14,112 bases of DNA, from positions 1-14,112 of the forward strand of contig JAOZSS010000044.1 of NCBI GenBank assembly GCA_029939545.1. The letters run 5' to 3'. Under the pieces are notes generated by a model that was not told the origin of the DNA, made no database searches, and saw nothing but the letters and a program-made list of their open reading frames with translations. The position numbers were made by a program, and so were the translations under genes. This DNA comes from Kiritimatiellia bacterium. GTDB taxonomy: Bacteria > Verrucomicrobiota > Kiritimatiellia > UBA8416 > JABMPJ01. Below are positions 5,923 through 13,865 of the stretch, one piece after another (the stretch's first letter is position 1; every line of letters starts with the position of its first letter).

Positions 5923-5953
5923 TAGGGAATTTCCCTACGGGAATTTCCCGTAG
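5923..5953. promoter_or_regulatory. Tandem GGGAATTTCCC palindromes in a divergent intergenic region
   Basis: Two overlapping perfect palindromes, each with a single T at the centre, occur side by side: 5923-5937 (15 bp, TAGGGAA-T-TTCCCTA) and 5935-5953 (19 bp, CTACGGGAA-T-TTCCCGTAG). Their centres are 14 bp apart. They sit between the divergent starts at 5827 (minus) and 6054 (plus), in an otherwise AT-rich spacer. A pair of binding sites for a dimeric regulator is the simplest reading; a dispersed palindromic repeat is the other. Another small stem, GTGGC / GCCAC (5881-5885 with 5894-5898), lies nearby. Confidence 0.6.
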
Positions 5954-6053
5954 TGCTATATGTCTATATTTTTGTATTGCATAACGCGCATACTCTTGGT
6001 AGCCTGCATTTCCAAGCTGGCATGCGGCAGCTATGAGAAAGGATATGAGAGAA

Positions 6054-6218
6054 ATGGATGGGTTGACGTCAGGCGAGAGAGTACTGTTGTTTGCAATTCT
6101 GGGGCTGTTCGCAGCGGCCGGACTGGTGCAACTGGGAAAGCGGACGGCCACGTTGGCCGACACACCGCCCCCGGAGATCCAGGGAGAGGCTGTAGGACAG
6201 GTGGCCGAGAGCAAATAG
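6054..6218 (+). CDS. Small single-pass membrane protein
   Basis: This is the only convincing plus-strand gene. It encodes 54 aa from the ATG at 6054, with in-frame ATGs at 6033 (61 aa) and 6045. I prefer 6054 because AAAGGA (6038-6043) and GAGAG lie upstream, but 6033 cannot be excluded. The short polar N-terminus (MDGLTSGER) is followed by a hydrophobic helix (VLLFAILGLFAAAGLVQLG), then KR and a polar, proline-containing tail (TPPPEIQGEAV...). The layout resembles the N-terminal anchor of ComEA-like helix-hairpin-helix proteins, but no such domain follows, so it could be an orphan anchor or a truncated gene. It converges on rimO. No function is assigned. Confidence 0.55.
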   Translation: MDGLTSGERVLLFAILGLFAAAGLVQLGKRTATLADTPPPEIQGEAVGQVAESK

Positions 6219-6246
6219 AAGAGGAGTGAGGCCGGGTCTGTCACAG

Positions 6247-6310
6247 TGGCAGGGAACACTGCCATGGCTAATGGTGTCCCATCAGTGCTCCACCGACACA
6301 AGGTCGGTGG
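6247..6310. terminator. Hairpins between convergent genes
   Basis: Two stems lie in the 167-nt gap between the plus-strand small gene and the end of rimO: TGGCAG / CTGCCA (6247-6252 with 6259-6264, 6-nt loop) and CCACCGAC / GTCGGTGG (6290-6297 with 6303-6310, 5-nt loop). The position suits bidirectional transcript ends, but neither stem is followed by a T-run on either strand. Confidence 0.35.
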
Positions 6311-6385
6311 TGGCAGTGAGTAGGCATCGCTCTGTTTCAAGGGCGGTGGGGGCAGCTTCACGGCGGCGGGGCAGTGACTGCGCCT

Positions 6386-7735
6386 CTACATCGATTCGGC
6401 AAAGAGGTCGTAGTCCGCGCCACCTGTATAGCGTACGGGAATCAGCTCGCCGGCCTCACTATCGTCCGCCACACCGGTGACGAGTGTGATGCCATCGACA
6501 TCGGGTGCCTGGCGCCGGGTGCGGGCCAGCCAGCACTCCCGTTCCTCTCCGGGGGCCTCCAACAGGGCCATATCTTCGCTTCCTACGAGCCGGTCCACGT
6601 GCGTGGCCACGACTTCCTGCTGTGCGAGCATCAGTTTCTCACGACGCCGTTCGGCGGTCTCGGAACGCGGACGTCCCGGCAAATTCTCTGCTGCAGTCCC
6701 CTCTTCGGGTGAGAAGGCGAACGCCCCGAGATGATCATACTTCGCTTCGCGAACGTGATCGAGAAGGTGTACGAAATGCTCGCGCGTTTCACCCGAAAAA
6801 CCGACCAGGCACGTTGTGCGCAACGTAGCCCCGGGCAGCCGTTCGCGCACCCGTGCAGGCAGATGCTGAACAGCGCGATGGGTGCAGGCCCGCCGCATGG
6901 CCTTCAGGATGTCGGGATGGCTGTGCTGGATTGGAATGTCGAGATAGGGCACCACCTGCTCCACCTCGCCCATCGCATCGAGCACCGCATCGGTAACCAG
7001 GGACGGGTAGCCGTAGAGAATACGAATCCAGAACTCGCCACCAATCCCTCCGAGTGCGCGCAGCAAACGTGACAGGTCCACTCCCTCGAGATCACGTCCG
7101 TAGCTCGTGGTGTCCTGTGAGATCAGGTTGATCTCGCGTATGCCTGAGGCGAGCAGCTGTTCCGCTTCCGCCACCAGCGCCTCGACGGGACGCGAGCGGT
7201 GTCGGCCCCGGATGGAGGGAATGGCACAGAAGGCACACGGATGGTTACACCCTTCGCCTATCTTGAGATAAGCAAACGGGCCGCCGGTCAGGGAGAGCGC
7301 AGGCAACCGGGGTTCATAGACCCGATGCGATGTCGGTGCGATGTCGAGGGGGGCCTCATCTCCCTCAACGGCCTTCCGAATCACAGAGCCGATCGTTTCC
7401 AGCCCGTCGAGACCCACGAAAGCATCGACCTCGGGCATACTGTCGGCCAGTTCCTGACGATAGCGCTGCGGCAGGCAGCCGGTCACGACCACAGCACGCG
7501 GCCGCCCCTCGTCGCGCAGCGCGCAGGCATCCAGAATAGCCTCAATCGATTCCTCGCGCGCGTCATTGATGAAGGAGCACGTATTGACGAGTAGGACGTC
7601 TGCGTCCTCCGGAACGGCGGCGATCGTGATGTTCTCGGTCAGCATCACACCGGCCATAATCTGTGAGTCGACCAGATTCTTGGCACAGCCAAGACTGATG
7701 ATGCCGACCGTCAGCGGTGATGGGTCTTGGGTCAT
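6386..7735 (-). CDS. rimO: Ribosomal protein S12 methylthiotransferase RimO
   Basis: This 449-aa radical-SAM enzyme adds a methylthio group to the conserved aspartate of ribosomal protein S12. The N-terminal UPF0004 domain carries the three cysteines of the auxiliary iron-sulfur cluster: Cys17 (SLGCAKN), Cys53 (NTCSF) and Cys87 (TGCLPQ). The radical-SAM CxxxCxxC is Cys163, Cys167 and Cys170 (GCNHPCAFC). IPSIRGRHRSRP, DTTSYGRDL and LDIPIQHSHPDILKAMRR separate RimO from the related MiaB. The C-terminal TRAM domain is about 376-445. Length is normal for the family. The ATG lies 9 nt after the stop of the RodZ-like gene, so the two are probably co-transcribed and translationally coupled. Confidence 0.95.
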   Translation of the reverse strand: MTQDPSPLTVGIISLGCAKNLVDSQIMAGVMLTENITIAAVPEDADVLLVNTCSFINDAREESIEAILDACALRDEGRPRAVVVTGCLPQRYRQELADSMPEVDAFVGLDGLETIGSVIRKAVEGDEAPLDIAPTSHRVYEPRLPALSLTGGPFAYLKIGEGCNHPCAFCAIPSIRGRHRSRPVEALVAEAEQLLASGIREINLISQDTTSYGRDLEGVDLSRLLRALGGIGGEFWIRILYGYPSLVTDAVLDAMGEVEQVVPYLDIPIQHSHPDILKAMRRACTHRAVQHLPARVRERLPGATLRTTCLVGFSGETREHFVHLLDHVREAKYDHLGAFAFSPEEGTAAENLPGRPRSETAERRREKLMLAQQEVVATHVDRLVGSEDMALLEAPGEERECWLARTRRQAPDVDGITLVTGVADDSEAGELIPVRYTGGADYDLFAESM

Positions 7736-7744
7736 GCAGCGCTC

Positions 7745-8620
7745 TCAGTCGAGGTAGACATCGGATGGCTCGGCCGCGACAGACAGCGCAGGCGTGTCGC
7801 CAGACACTTCCACCTCGCCTTTGCCGCGCACGCAACGGCTAAGGCTGGAGATGACAAGCAAGACCAGGACCAGCACGCCAAGCAGCGCCATCATGTGGCG
7901 GGCCGAGAGGTCCTTGAAATCGATATGGGATAGCTCCCGCCTCCGCGCCACCACGGTATCCATAAGACGCTTCCACACGCTCACAAAGAAACCAGCACCG
8001 CCCTTACAGGCACGACTACATGCCGCGTTGACCGTGTCACCACAATGCTGGAGCGCATCCACCGCCCCGGCGAGCGCATGGGTCACACGATCATGCACCG
8101 AAGGAGCCTCTTCGCGATAGCCGTCATCCATCAGGATGCCGCGCCGATCATTGGATGCAGGCTCCACCTCGGAGAAAAGATCCAGTTCCCTATCGTCGGG
8201 AGGTGACACAACGTCCGCCACGGGGGCAGGCACGGGGGCGGCGGGAGCAGGCGGGGGCGGCTCCTCGACGACAGGCGCTGGCGGGGGTGGATCGGGCTCC
8301 GCCTGCGCTTCGCTTTCCCCGTCGCCCTGCGGGCTTTGGGGGACAGGACGATGCGACACGTCCGGCTCGGGTTCGGACACCGACTTTGCTTCGATGAAGC
8401 GTTCAACGTATTCCGCGACCAGTTGCGTGGCGTCGAGCCCGACGAACTCGGCGTAGAGCCTGATGAACCCCTTGGCATAGATCGGGGCGGCAATTATGTC
8501 GAAATTCTCTTCTTCGATGGCTGTAACCACCTGGACCTTCATCCGGGTTCCGCCGGCGACCTCGGATGCCGTCAGCTTCTTCCGCATCCGGGCCTCTTTC
8601 AGTGCTGCACCTAGAGCCAT
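7745..8620 (-). CDS. RodZ-like helix-turn-helix membrane protein
   Basis: This 291-aa protein starts with an Xre-type HTH (residues 4-72: ALKEARMRKKLTASEVAG, then FDIIAAPIYAKGFIRLYAEFVGLD), typical of the RodZ/YmfM (HTH_25) group. RodZ links the MreB cytoskeleton to the cell wall machinery. A long linker (80-235) rich in Pro, Ala and Glu follows, including a run of PPPPAP motifs, then one transmembrane helix at about 242-261 and a short tail of 30 residues. The periplasmic domain of E. coli RodZ is much longer, so this is a reduced form like YmfM. AAGGGGGG sits 4 nt before the ATG, a strong ribosome binding site. Location between ftsK and rimO matches the ftsK-ymfM neighbourhood known in Firmicutes. 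A role in shape or division is inferred from family. Confidence 0.8.
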   Translation of the reverse strand: MALGAALKEARMRKKLTASEVAGGTRMKVQVVTAIEEENFDIIAAPIYAKGFIRLYAEFVGLDATQLVAEYVERFIEAKSVSEPEPDVSHRPVPQSPQGDGESEAQAEPDPPPPAPVVEEPPPPAPAAPVPAPVADVVSPPDDRELDLFSEVEPASNDRRGILMDDGYREEAPSVHDRVTHALAGAVDALQHCGDTVNAACSRACKGGAGFFVSVWKRLMDTVVARRRELSHIDFKDLSARHMMALLGVLVLVLLVISSLSRCVRGKGEVEVSGDTPALSVAAEPSDVYLD

Positions 8621-8674
8621 GTTACCCCCCTTGCGAGTCGCGCCCGCCGGTCGCCGGTTCGGGGCTTCTCTTCT

Positions 8675-8704
8675 TCGCTTTGCCGCGCAGGCGCGGCAAA
8701 GCGA
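8675..8704. repeat. Perfect 13-bp-arm hairpin in the ftsK-rodZ-like gap
   Basis: TCGCTTTGCCGCG (8675-8687) and its exact complement (8692-8704) flank the 4-nt loop CAGG. Imperfect purine/pyrimidine pairing (TCTCTT with AAGAGA) extends the stem outward. It lies between the ftsK stop and the RodZ-like start, so it could mark a partial terminator or RNA processing site in the transcript, or be a dispersed palindromic repeat. Confidence 0.7.
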
Positions 8705-8744
8705 GAAAAGAGAAACGCTACGCTGTCATAGTCAATCATACGTT

Positions 8745-8795
8745 CCACCGGGACCCGCCTTCGCCAAGGCTATGGCGGGCAGGCAAGCCCGGTGG
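8745..8795. repeat. Layered palindromic (REP-like) element
   Basis: Outer arms CCACCGGG / CCCGGTGG (8745-8752 with 8788-8795) enclose inner arms CCCGCC / GGCGGG (8754-8759 with 8774-8779), and these enclose GCC-AA-GGC (8763-8770). The inner part resembles a CCCGCCTTCGCCAAGGC repeat that I recall in genomes of several unrelated phyla; this is from memory and unchecked. It begins 15 nt past the ftsK stop codon. Confidence 0.65.
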
Positions 8796-8809
8796 TGACG
8801 TCCATTCTT

Positions 8810-11221
8810 CTACCACTGTTCTTCTTCCACGTTCTCTTCTGAAATCACGGTCGGCTCATCATCGGTGGGATTCTCGGGAATCTCACCATCCAGATCAATC
8901 AGAATCTCGCGCGGCTCGGATCCGCGCGGTGGCCCGATGAGGCCGCGTTCTTCGAGAATATCCATGACGCGTGCGGCGCGTGTGTAGCCAATTCGCAGTC
9001 GACGCTGCAACGATGATGTTGAGGCACGCCGTGTTTCGCGGATAATCTCCACGGCCTGCGAGAGCAAGGCATCGTCTTCATCGCCCGTATCCATCACGCC
9101 AGGCGTACTGCTCTTCTCGATCTTCTCCTGGATTTCCTCCACAAACTCGGGCGGCCTCTGCTTCTTGATGAAGTCTACGATACGCCCGATCTCCTCGTCG
9201 GTCGTCATGGAGCCCTGGGCACGCATGAGTTTGCTGCTGCCCGGCGGCAAGTAGAGCATGTCGCCACGTCCCAGCAGCTTGTCCGCTCCCGGCGCGTCGA
9301 GAATGATGCGGCTATCGTTCTTCTGCGCGGTCTGGAACGCCACACGGCCGGGGAAGTTGGCCTTGATGGTACCGGTAATAACATTAACCGAGGGACGCTG
9401 CGTGGCGATGATCATATGGATACCCACGGCACGCGAGAGCTGCGCGAGGCGCGCAATCGAGTTTTCAATATCGGCTTGAGCGGCAAGCATGAGATCGGCC
9501 AGCTCGTCGATGATAATCACAATGTAGGGCAGGCGGTCGGGCACGGAGGCCTTGGAGCTCCCGCCATCTTCCAACCCGCCAAACAGCTCTTCCTGCTTGG
9601 CAATTTCACGATGGTTGAACGAGGTGATATTGCGCACGCCCACCTTGGCGAACATCTTGTAGCGTTTCTCCATCTCGTTGATTGCCCAGCGCAGGCCCAG
9701 ACAGACCTTGTGCGGGTCGGTAATGACCGGTACGACGAGGTGCGGGATGTCGTTGTAGACAGAGAACTCCACGATCTTGGGGTCGACCAGCAGCAGCCGC
9801 AAATCCTCCGGCGTCTTGGACATCAGCAGTCCGGCCAGGATGGAGTTCATGCAAACGGTCTTGCCGGCACCGGTCGCGCCGGCGATCAGGAGGTGCGGCA
9901 TGGCGGAGAGGTCGCCCACAATATCGACGCCGGCGACATCCTTACCGATGCAGAGCGGCACGTTGGCTTTCCCGGAGCGCCAGGTCTGTCCCTCCAGAAT
10001 CTCACGCAATACCACCAAGTTGGCCACGGCATTCGGCACCTCGACACCCACGACGCCCTTGCCGGGAACGGGTGCCTGCACGCGTACGCTGGTGGCCTTG
10101 AGCGCCAACGCGAGGTTGTTGCTCAGGCCGCTGATCCGCTCCACGCGTATGCCGGCAGCCGGCAGCAGCTCATACCGCGTCACCACGGGACCGACGTCGA
10201 CGTTGGTCAGCTCGGTATCGACCCCAAACTCGCGCAGCGTATCGACCAGCACCTGCGCCGTGGTCGCCGTATCGACCTGGATGCCCGACGGCGCCGGAAC
10301 AGCTTCAAGCAAGCTCATGGGCGGCAGCTCGTACGGCGGCTTCTCTGGCGCGGCATCCACGGGCGCGGCAGCCGATGCAGGGGCCGACGTCTCGACCGCC
10401 GCCTCTTCCTGTGCCGCCTTCTTCGGCGGACGCTTACGTTTGCGCTTCGGCTTCTTCCCGGGCGCCTCATCTGCGCCTTCGGCGAGCTCCGCGTCCGGCA
10501 CCTCCTCACGCGCCTGGCGATTCACGACACGCTCCAAACGGCGGCGGCGCTTCTCGAGCTGGCGCTGCTCGCGATCAAGCTGGGCGCGCCGGTCGTTGCG
10601 TTCTTCCAGTACCGCACGCCCCTGCATGATGAGCTGCATCGCCTCCTTGCCGATGAACTGACCGGCGCGAACGAGATTACGGACCTCGACCAACAGCACC
10701 AGGGCAACCGAGAACATGGACCAGATGACGATACCGGTTCCCACCGGGCTGAGTGCATGGACCAGCAGGCCGCGGATCAGGAGTCGGCCAAACAGGCCGC
10801 CCGCCTCTGTAATATTCAACGCCGCACATCGTGTCAGCAGCCACGAGTTCTCGGGATCGGACTTCGCGCCCCCCGCGGAGAGCTCCATCAGCGCCACCAC
10901 GGAGAGCATCCAGACGAACAGCCAGATCCCGCGCGGCCACACACGCTCCTCGCGATCGAAGAAGAGTACGATGCCGAACACGAGACACCACAACGGAGCC
11001 AGGTAAGCGCCCAGGCCGAGAAACATGAAGAGCCCGAACGACAGCCACGCACCGACCGGCCCGATCAGGTTGGTCGGCGGGCTGTTGGGCGGTGCCTGGA
11101 GCAGGCTGATATCCTTCCAATCATACGAGAAGAGTCCCAGCGCCAGGAATAGGCACAATGGCACCAGGATAATCCCCCACAATCGACGCCAACCGGCGTC
11201 CTCTCCTGTCCACGCCGTCAT
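8810..11221 (-). CDS. ftsK: DNA translocase FtsK
   Basis: This 803-aa protein pumps chromosomal DNA through the closing septum and activates dimer resolution at dif. About four hydrophobic segments lie in residues 12-180 (15-32, 56-88, 98-115, 160-180). A charged linker with a coiled-coil-like stretch (205-240) and a Lys/Arg-rich patch (256-268) follows. The alpha/beta motor spans about 300-690: Walker A GATGAGKT (448-455), Walker B IIIDELADLM (569-578), and ATQRPSVNVITG (606-617). The winged-helix gamma domain that reads KOPS sites is about 716-778 (DALLSQAVEIIRETRRASTSSLQRRLRIGYTRAARVM...). An acidic tail of about 25 residues ends the protein. ATG lies 4 nt after the cdaR stop. Length is normal for the shorter, SpoIIIE-like type. 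Confidence 0.96.
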   Translation of the reverse strand: MTAWTGEDAGWRRLWGIILVPLCLFLALGLFSYDWKDISLLQAPPNSPPTNLIGPVGAWLSFGLFMFLGLGAYLAPLWCLVFGIVLFFDREERVWPRGIWLFVWMLSVVALMELSAGGAKSDPENSWLLTRCAALNITEAGGLFGRLLIRGLLVHALSPVGTGIVIWSMFSVALVLLVEVRNLVRAGQFIGKEAMQLIMQGRAVLEERNDRRAQLDREQRQLEKRRRRLERVVNRQAREEVPDAELAEGADEAPGKKPKRKRKRPPKKAAQEEAAVETSAPASAAAPVDAAPEKPPYELPPMSLLEAVPAPSGIQVDTATTAQVLVDTLREFGVDTELTNVDVGPVVTRYELLPAAGIRVERISGLSNNLALALKATSVRVQAPVPGKGVVGVEVPNAVANLVVLREILEGQTWRSGKANVPLCIGKDVAGVDIVGDLSAMPHLLIAGATGAGKTVCMNSILAGLLMSKTPEDLRLLLVDPKIVEFSVYNDIPHLVVPVITDPHKVCLGLRWAINEMEKRYKMFAKVGVRNITSFNHREIAKQEELFGGLEDGGSSKASVPDRLPYIVIIIDELADLMLAAQADIENSIARLAQLSRAVGIHMIIATQRPSVNVITGTIKANFPGRVAFQTAQKNDSRIILDAPGADKLLGRGDMLYLPPGSSKLMRAQGSMTTDEEIGRIVDFIKKQRPPEFVEEIQEKIEKSSTPGVMDTGDEDDALLSQAVEIIRETRRASTSSLQRRLRIGYTRAARVMDILEERGLIGPPRGSEPREILIDLDGEIPENPTDDEPTVISEENVEEEQW

Positions 11222-11225
11222 AAGC

Positions 11226-12173
11226 TCACTGCTCCCTAAGCTGTACCTTCACCGTCTCGGGCTGCACGAGCGTGGCCACATCCACTTCCGGCGGCAGATA
11301 GACGCCGATCGGCAACTCGTAGCTCGCGTCGGTCTCGAGATCGACACAATTCACATAGACCCGCACGGCATCGCGCGCGATCCCCTCGAGAACCTCCGAC
11401 CGCCCCATGAGCACCACGTCCACCACACGTGGCTCGACATCCACGCATGCGGGCGCTCCGGGCTGGGTCACGGCCAGCACGGCCACATTGGTGACGGTGC
11501 GGCTGATCCGTTCGGTTACAATGGTTACGTTGGCCGTGATCTCGGGTGGCTCGATCTGGTAGACCCACGCATCACCGGGCGAGAGGACAACCACTTTGCG
11601 TGTGAACGATTCCACGCGCCCATCCACATCGACCGGCTCGCAACTCACCGCACTGATATGCGCCAATCGCCGCTTGGGGCCGCGCAGTTTGACCGCCTTG
11701 GGCTCGTAATCGATCTCGGCACGGCCCATCAAGGGAACACCGACCGTCTTAGGCTTGAGTACGATCACGTCGCGCTCCGCTTCGCGGTCGTATGAAAGCG
11801 TCAGCGTACTCGGCCGAATCGAAAGCACCCGTACCTTGCCCTGCCCCACAATGTGCTCCGCGCGAATCATGACGACCTCGGAACCGCCCGGGTTCGTCTC
11901 GCGCGGCTTGACGACAGCCTTGAGCTGGCTCTGGTCGATTCGGCGCAGATCGTCCTGTGATCCCCCGAACGATACTTCGACCGATGTGACGCTCTTGTCG
12001 AGCACGGCCATTCCGGGACCCATCTGTACCTCGATCGGAACCGTGTAGGGCACCTCGAAGCTGATGGCACCGCGAATGGCGTAGAAACTGAGGGCACCCA
12101 GCAAGATGGCCAGGATCTTGAGCGTCCAGTTTTTCACAAAGACTGATTTGATAACTTCGAAAGTGTTAGCCAC
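11226..12173 (-). CDS. cdaR: YbbR-domain protein, CdaA regulator CdaR
   Basis: This 315-aa protein has an N-terminal anchor helix (about 16-35, NWTLKILAILLGALSFYAI) and then several YbbR-type beta repeats outside the membrane (roughly 40-125, 130-215 and 220-315, with the recurring pattern valine-rich strand / PxxVxxxGP or MGR / VSC). In Firmicutes CdaR binds CdaA and modulates c-di-AMP synthesis. The start is GTG at 12173. Its ribosome binding site, AAGGAGGAG, is made from the last codons of cdaA (Lys-Glu-Glu), about 8 nt before the GTG, so the two are translationally coupled. The stop lies 4 nt before ftsK. The cdaA-cdaR pair is the usual arrangement; glmM, often next, is absent and ftsK takes that place. 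Confidence 0.88.
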   Translation of the reverse strand: MANTFEVIKSVFVKNWTLKILAILLGALSFYAIRGAISFEVPYTVPIEVQMGPGMAVLDKSVTSVEVSFGGSQDDLRRIDQSQLKAVVKPRETNPGGSEVVMIRAEHIVGQGKVRVLSIRPSTLTLSYDREAERDVIVLKPKTVGVPLMGRAEIDYEPKAVKLRGPKRRLAHISAVSCEPVDVDGRVESFTRKVVVLSPGDAWVYQIEPPEITANVTIVTERISRTVTNVAVLAVTQPGAPACVDVEPRVVDVVLMGRSEVLEGIARDAVRVYVNCVDLETDASYELPIGVYLPPEVDVATLVQPETVKVQLREQ

Positions 12174-12177
12174 CGGC

Positions 12178-13011
12178 CTACTCCTCCTTGGTCCGCTTTT
12201 CCTCGGACTTCGCGATGCCTTCCGGCGTCAGGTCGAGCTGCTCCTGCGCCCGCCGCCACGCGCTTTCCGGTCCGCGCCCGCGAACAAGCAGGGCACCGAG
12301 AAAACGTTTCAACCGCGCGCCATCCAGGCCACGACTCAGGCGGCCGCGGTAGCTGACCGAGATGGTGCCGGTTTCCTCGGAGACCACGACTATCACGGCA
12401 TCGGTCTCTTCGCTCAGCCCGACGGCGGCGCGATGGCGTGTGCCAAGCTGCTTGTGCAGTTCGGTACGCTGCGACAACGGAAAGATGCAGCGCGCCGCCA
12501 TGATGCGGCCCTCGCTGATGATGACGCCCCCGTCATGCAGCGGCGTATGCGGAAAGAAGATCGTAGCAAGCAGATCCGAAATCACCTGCGTGTCGAGACG
12601 GATACCGGTCTCCTGGATGGAGCGCGTACCTATTTCGCGCTCGATCGCAATCAGCGCGCCCACGCGATGATCGGCGAGCAGTTCGACCGCCTGTACAATG
12701 TTGTCGACCACAGTCTTGCGGTCGACCGGCACCACGAAGGCCGGCTGTTTGCCCAGCTCCGCCAGGGCGCGCCGGATCTCCGGCTGAAAGATGATCAGCA
12801 ATGCCACGGCGAGGTAGACCGAGAAGCGACTCAACAGCCAGTTGAGCTCATCAAGGTTGAAAAGCCGTGTGATCCCGATCATAACAATGATCAGGAGGGC
12901 GAGCCCCACCAGCACCTGCGCACCGCGCGTGCCGCGGAAAAAGAGGAAGATATAGTAGAACGCACAGGACAGCACAATCACCTGTACGATGACACTAATC
13001 CAAGCCATCAT
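12178..13011 (-). CDS. cdaA: Membrane-bound diadenylate cyclase CdaA
   Basis: This 277-aa enzyme makes cyclic di-AMP from two ATP. The N-terminus has three predicted membrane helices (about 4-25, 31-49, 63-76), then the DisA_N catalytic domain from about 95. Catalytic signatures are PLHDGGVII (157-165), with Asp160 and Gly161, and GTRHRAA (190-196), followed by the SEETGTIS stretch (211-218). The usual DGA motif reads DGG here. The C-terminal 30 residues are charged and probably flexible. The ATG overlaps the folP stop (ATGA), with AGGAA 5 nt upstream; a second ATG follows at once. c-di-AMP controls potassium and osmolyte transport and wall integrity in other bacteria; the targets here are unknown. 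Confidence 0.93.
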   Translation of the reverse strand: MMAWISVIVQVIVLSCAFYYIFLFFRGTRGAQVLVGLALLIIVMIGITRLFNLDELNWLLSRFSVYLAVALLIIFQPEIRRALAELGKQPAFVVPVDRKTVVDNIVQAVELLADHRVGALIAIEREIGTRSIQETGIRLDTQVISDLLATIFFPHTPLHDGGVIISEGRIMAARCIFPLSQRTELHKQLGTRHRAAVGLSEETDAVIVVVSEETGTISVSYRGRLSRGLDGARLKRFLGALLVRGRGPESAWRRAQEQLDLTPEGIAKSEEKRTKEE

Positions 13012-13865
13012 AGTTCCTGCTGCCTCTCTGCCTCAATGGCCCGCGCCATGCGGGCGGCCTGCACCGAGGCGGCGACGTCATGCACGCGCATGATCTCCAC
13101 CCCCGCCGACACACAGCTCACCAACGCCGCCAGGCTACCGGCCAGGCGATCTTCCACAGATGCACCGGTAACGTCCCCGATGAACCGCTTGCGCGATAGC
13201 CCCACCAGGGCGTTGATTCCTTCCACTCGCCACGCTTTCACGTTGGCCAGCAGCTGCACGTTATGCGTGACGGTTTTCCCGAAACCAATGCCCGGATCAA
13301 CCGCCAGCGCCTCGGCTGCAATGCCCGCAGCCCGGGCCGCTTCCACGCGTTCGACCAAATAGTCGTGTACCGTGGCCACCACGTTATCATAGCATGGGGC
13401 GTCCTGCATTGTTCGCGGCGTGCCGCGCCTATGCATCAGCACTACCCCAGCACGTCTGTCTGACGCCACTGTAGCCATCTCGGGGTCGTGCGTCAATGCC
13501 GACACGTCGTTTATAATGTGGGCCCCGGCGGCGAGCGCGGCGAGCGCGACGCGCGCCTTGGTGGTATCAATTGAGATCGCGACATCGGAGCGGACGCTGA
13601 CCTGTTCGATCACCGGCAGAACGCGACGGAGTTCCTCGTCGGCATCAACGGCATCGGCGCCGGGGCGCGTGGACTCGCCGCCAATATCGACGATGTCGGC
13701 ACCCTCCTCCGCGAGCCGCAGCGCATGGACAGCCGCCTGTGACGGATCGAGGAACGACCCCCCGTCTGAGAAGGAGTCAGGCGTGACATTGACAATCCCC
13801 ATGACGAGGGGGCGATCTCCCGCCACAAGTTGCCGCCCCCGACAGGACCAGGCGGCCGGACTCAT
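13008..13865 (-). CDS. folP: Dihydropteroate synthase
   Basis: This 285-aa folate-pathway enzyme joins p-aminobenzoate to dihydropterin pyrophosphate and is the target of sulfonamides. The TIM-barrel signatures are in order: GIVNVTPDSFSDGG (23-36), GGESTRPG (62-69), ISIDTTK (97-103), INDVS (118-122), LMHRRGTP (143-150), DPGIGFGK (190-197), GLSRKRFIG (222-230) and RVHDV (260-264). Length and motif spacing are normal. The ATG overlaps the stop of the upstream gene by 4 nt (ATGA), with GAGG 7 nt before it; its own stop overlaps the cdaA start in the same way. The ftsH-folP order is widespread in bacteria. Confidence 0.96.
   Translation of the reverse strand: MSPAAWSCRGRQLVAGDRPLVMGIVNVTPDSFSDGGSFLDPSQAAVHALRLAEEGADIVDIGGESTRPGADAVDADEELRRVLPVIEQVSVRSDVAISIDTTKARVALAALAAGAHIINDVSALTHDPEMATVASDRRAGVVLMHRRGTPRTMQDAPCYDNVVATVHDYLVERVEAARAAGIAAEALAVDPGIGFGKTVTHNVQLLANVKAWRVEGINALVGLSRKRFIGDVTGASVEDRLAGSLAALVSCVSAGVEIMRVHDVAASVQAARMARAIEAERQQEL

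Noticed and set aside
6226..6480. A short plus-strand gene between the small membrane protein gene and rimO
   Set aside because: Arg/Ser-rich, overlaps the end of rimO, and covers hairpins; no sign of a real protein.
9416..11152. A 578-aa plus-strand frame opposite ftsK
   Set aside because: It is antisense to a clear FtsK with intact motifs. Its His/Arg/Gln-rich composition is what the complement of this codon usage gives.
12106..13362. A 418-aa plus-strand frame opposite cdaA and folP
   Set aside because: Antisense to two genes with complete family motifs, and with no recognisable domain of its own.
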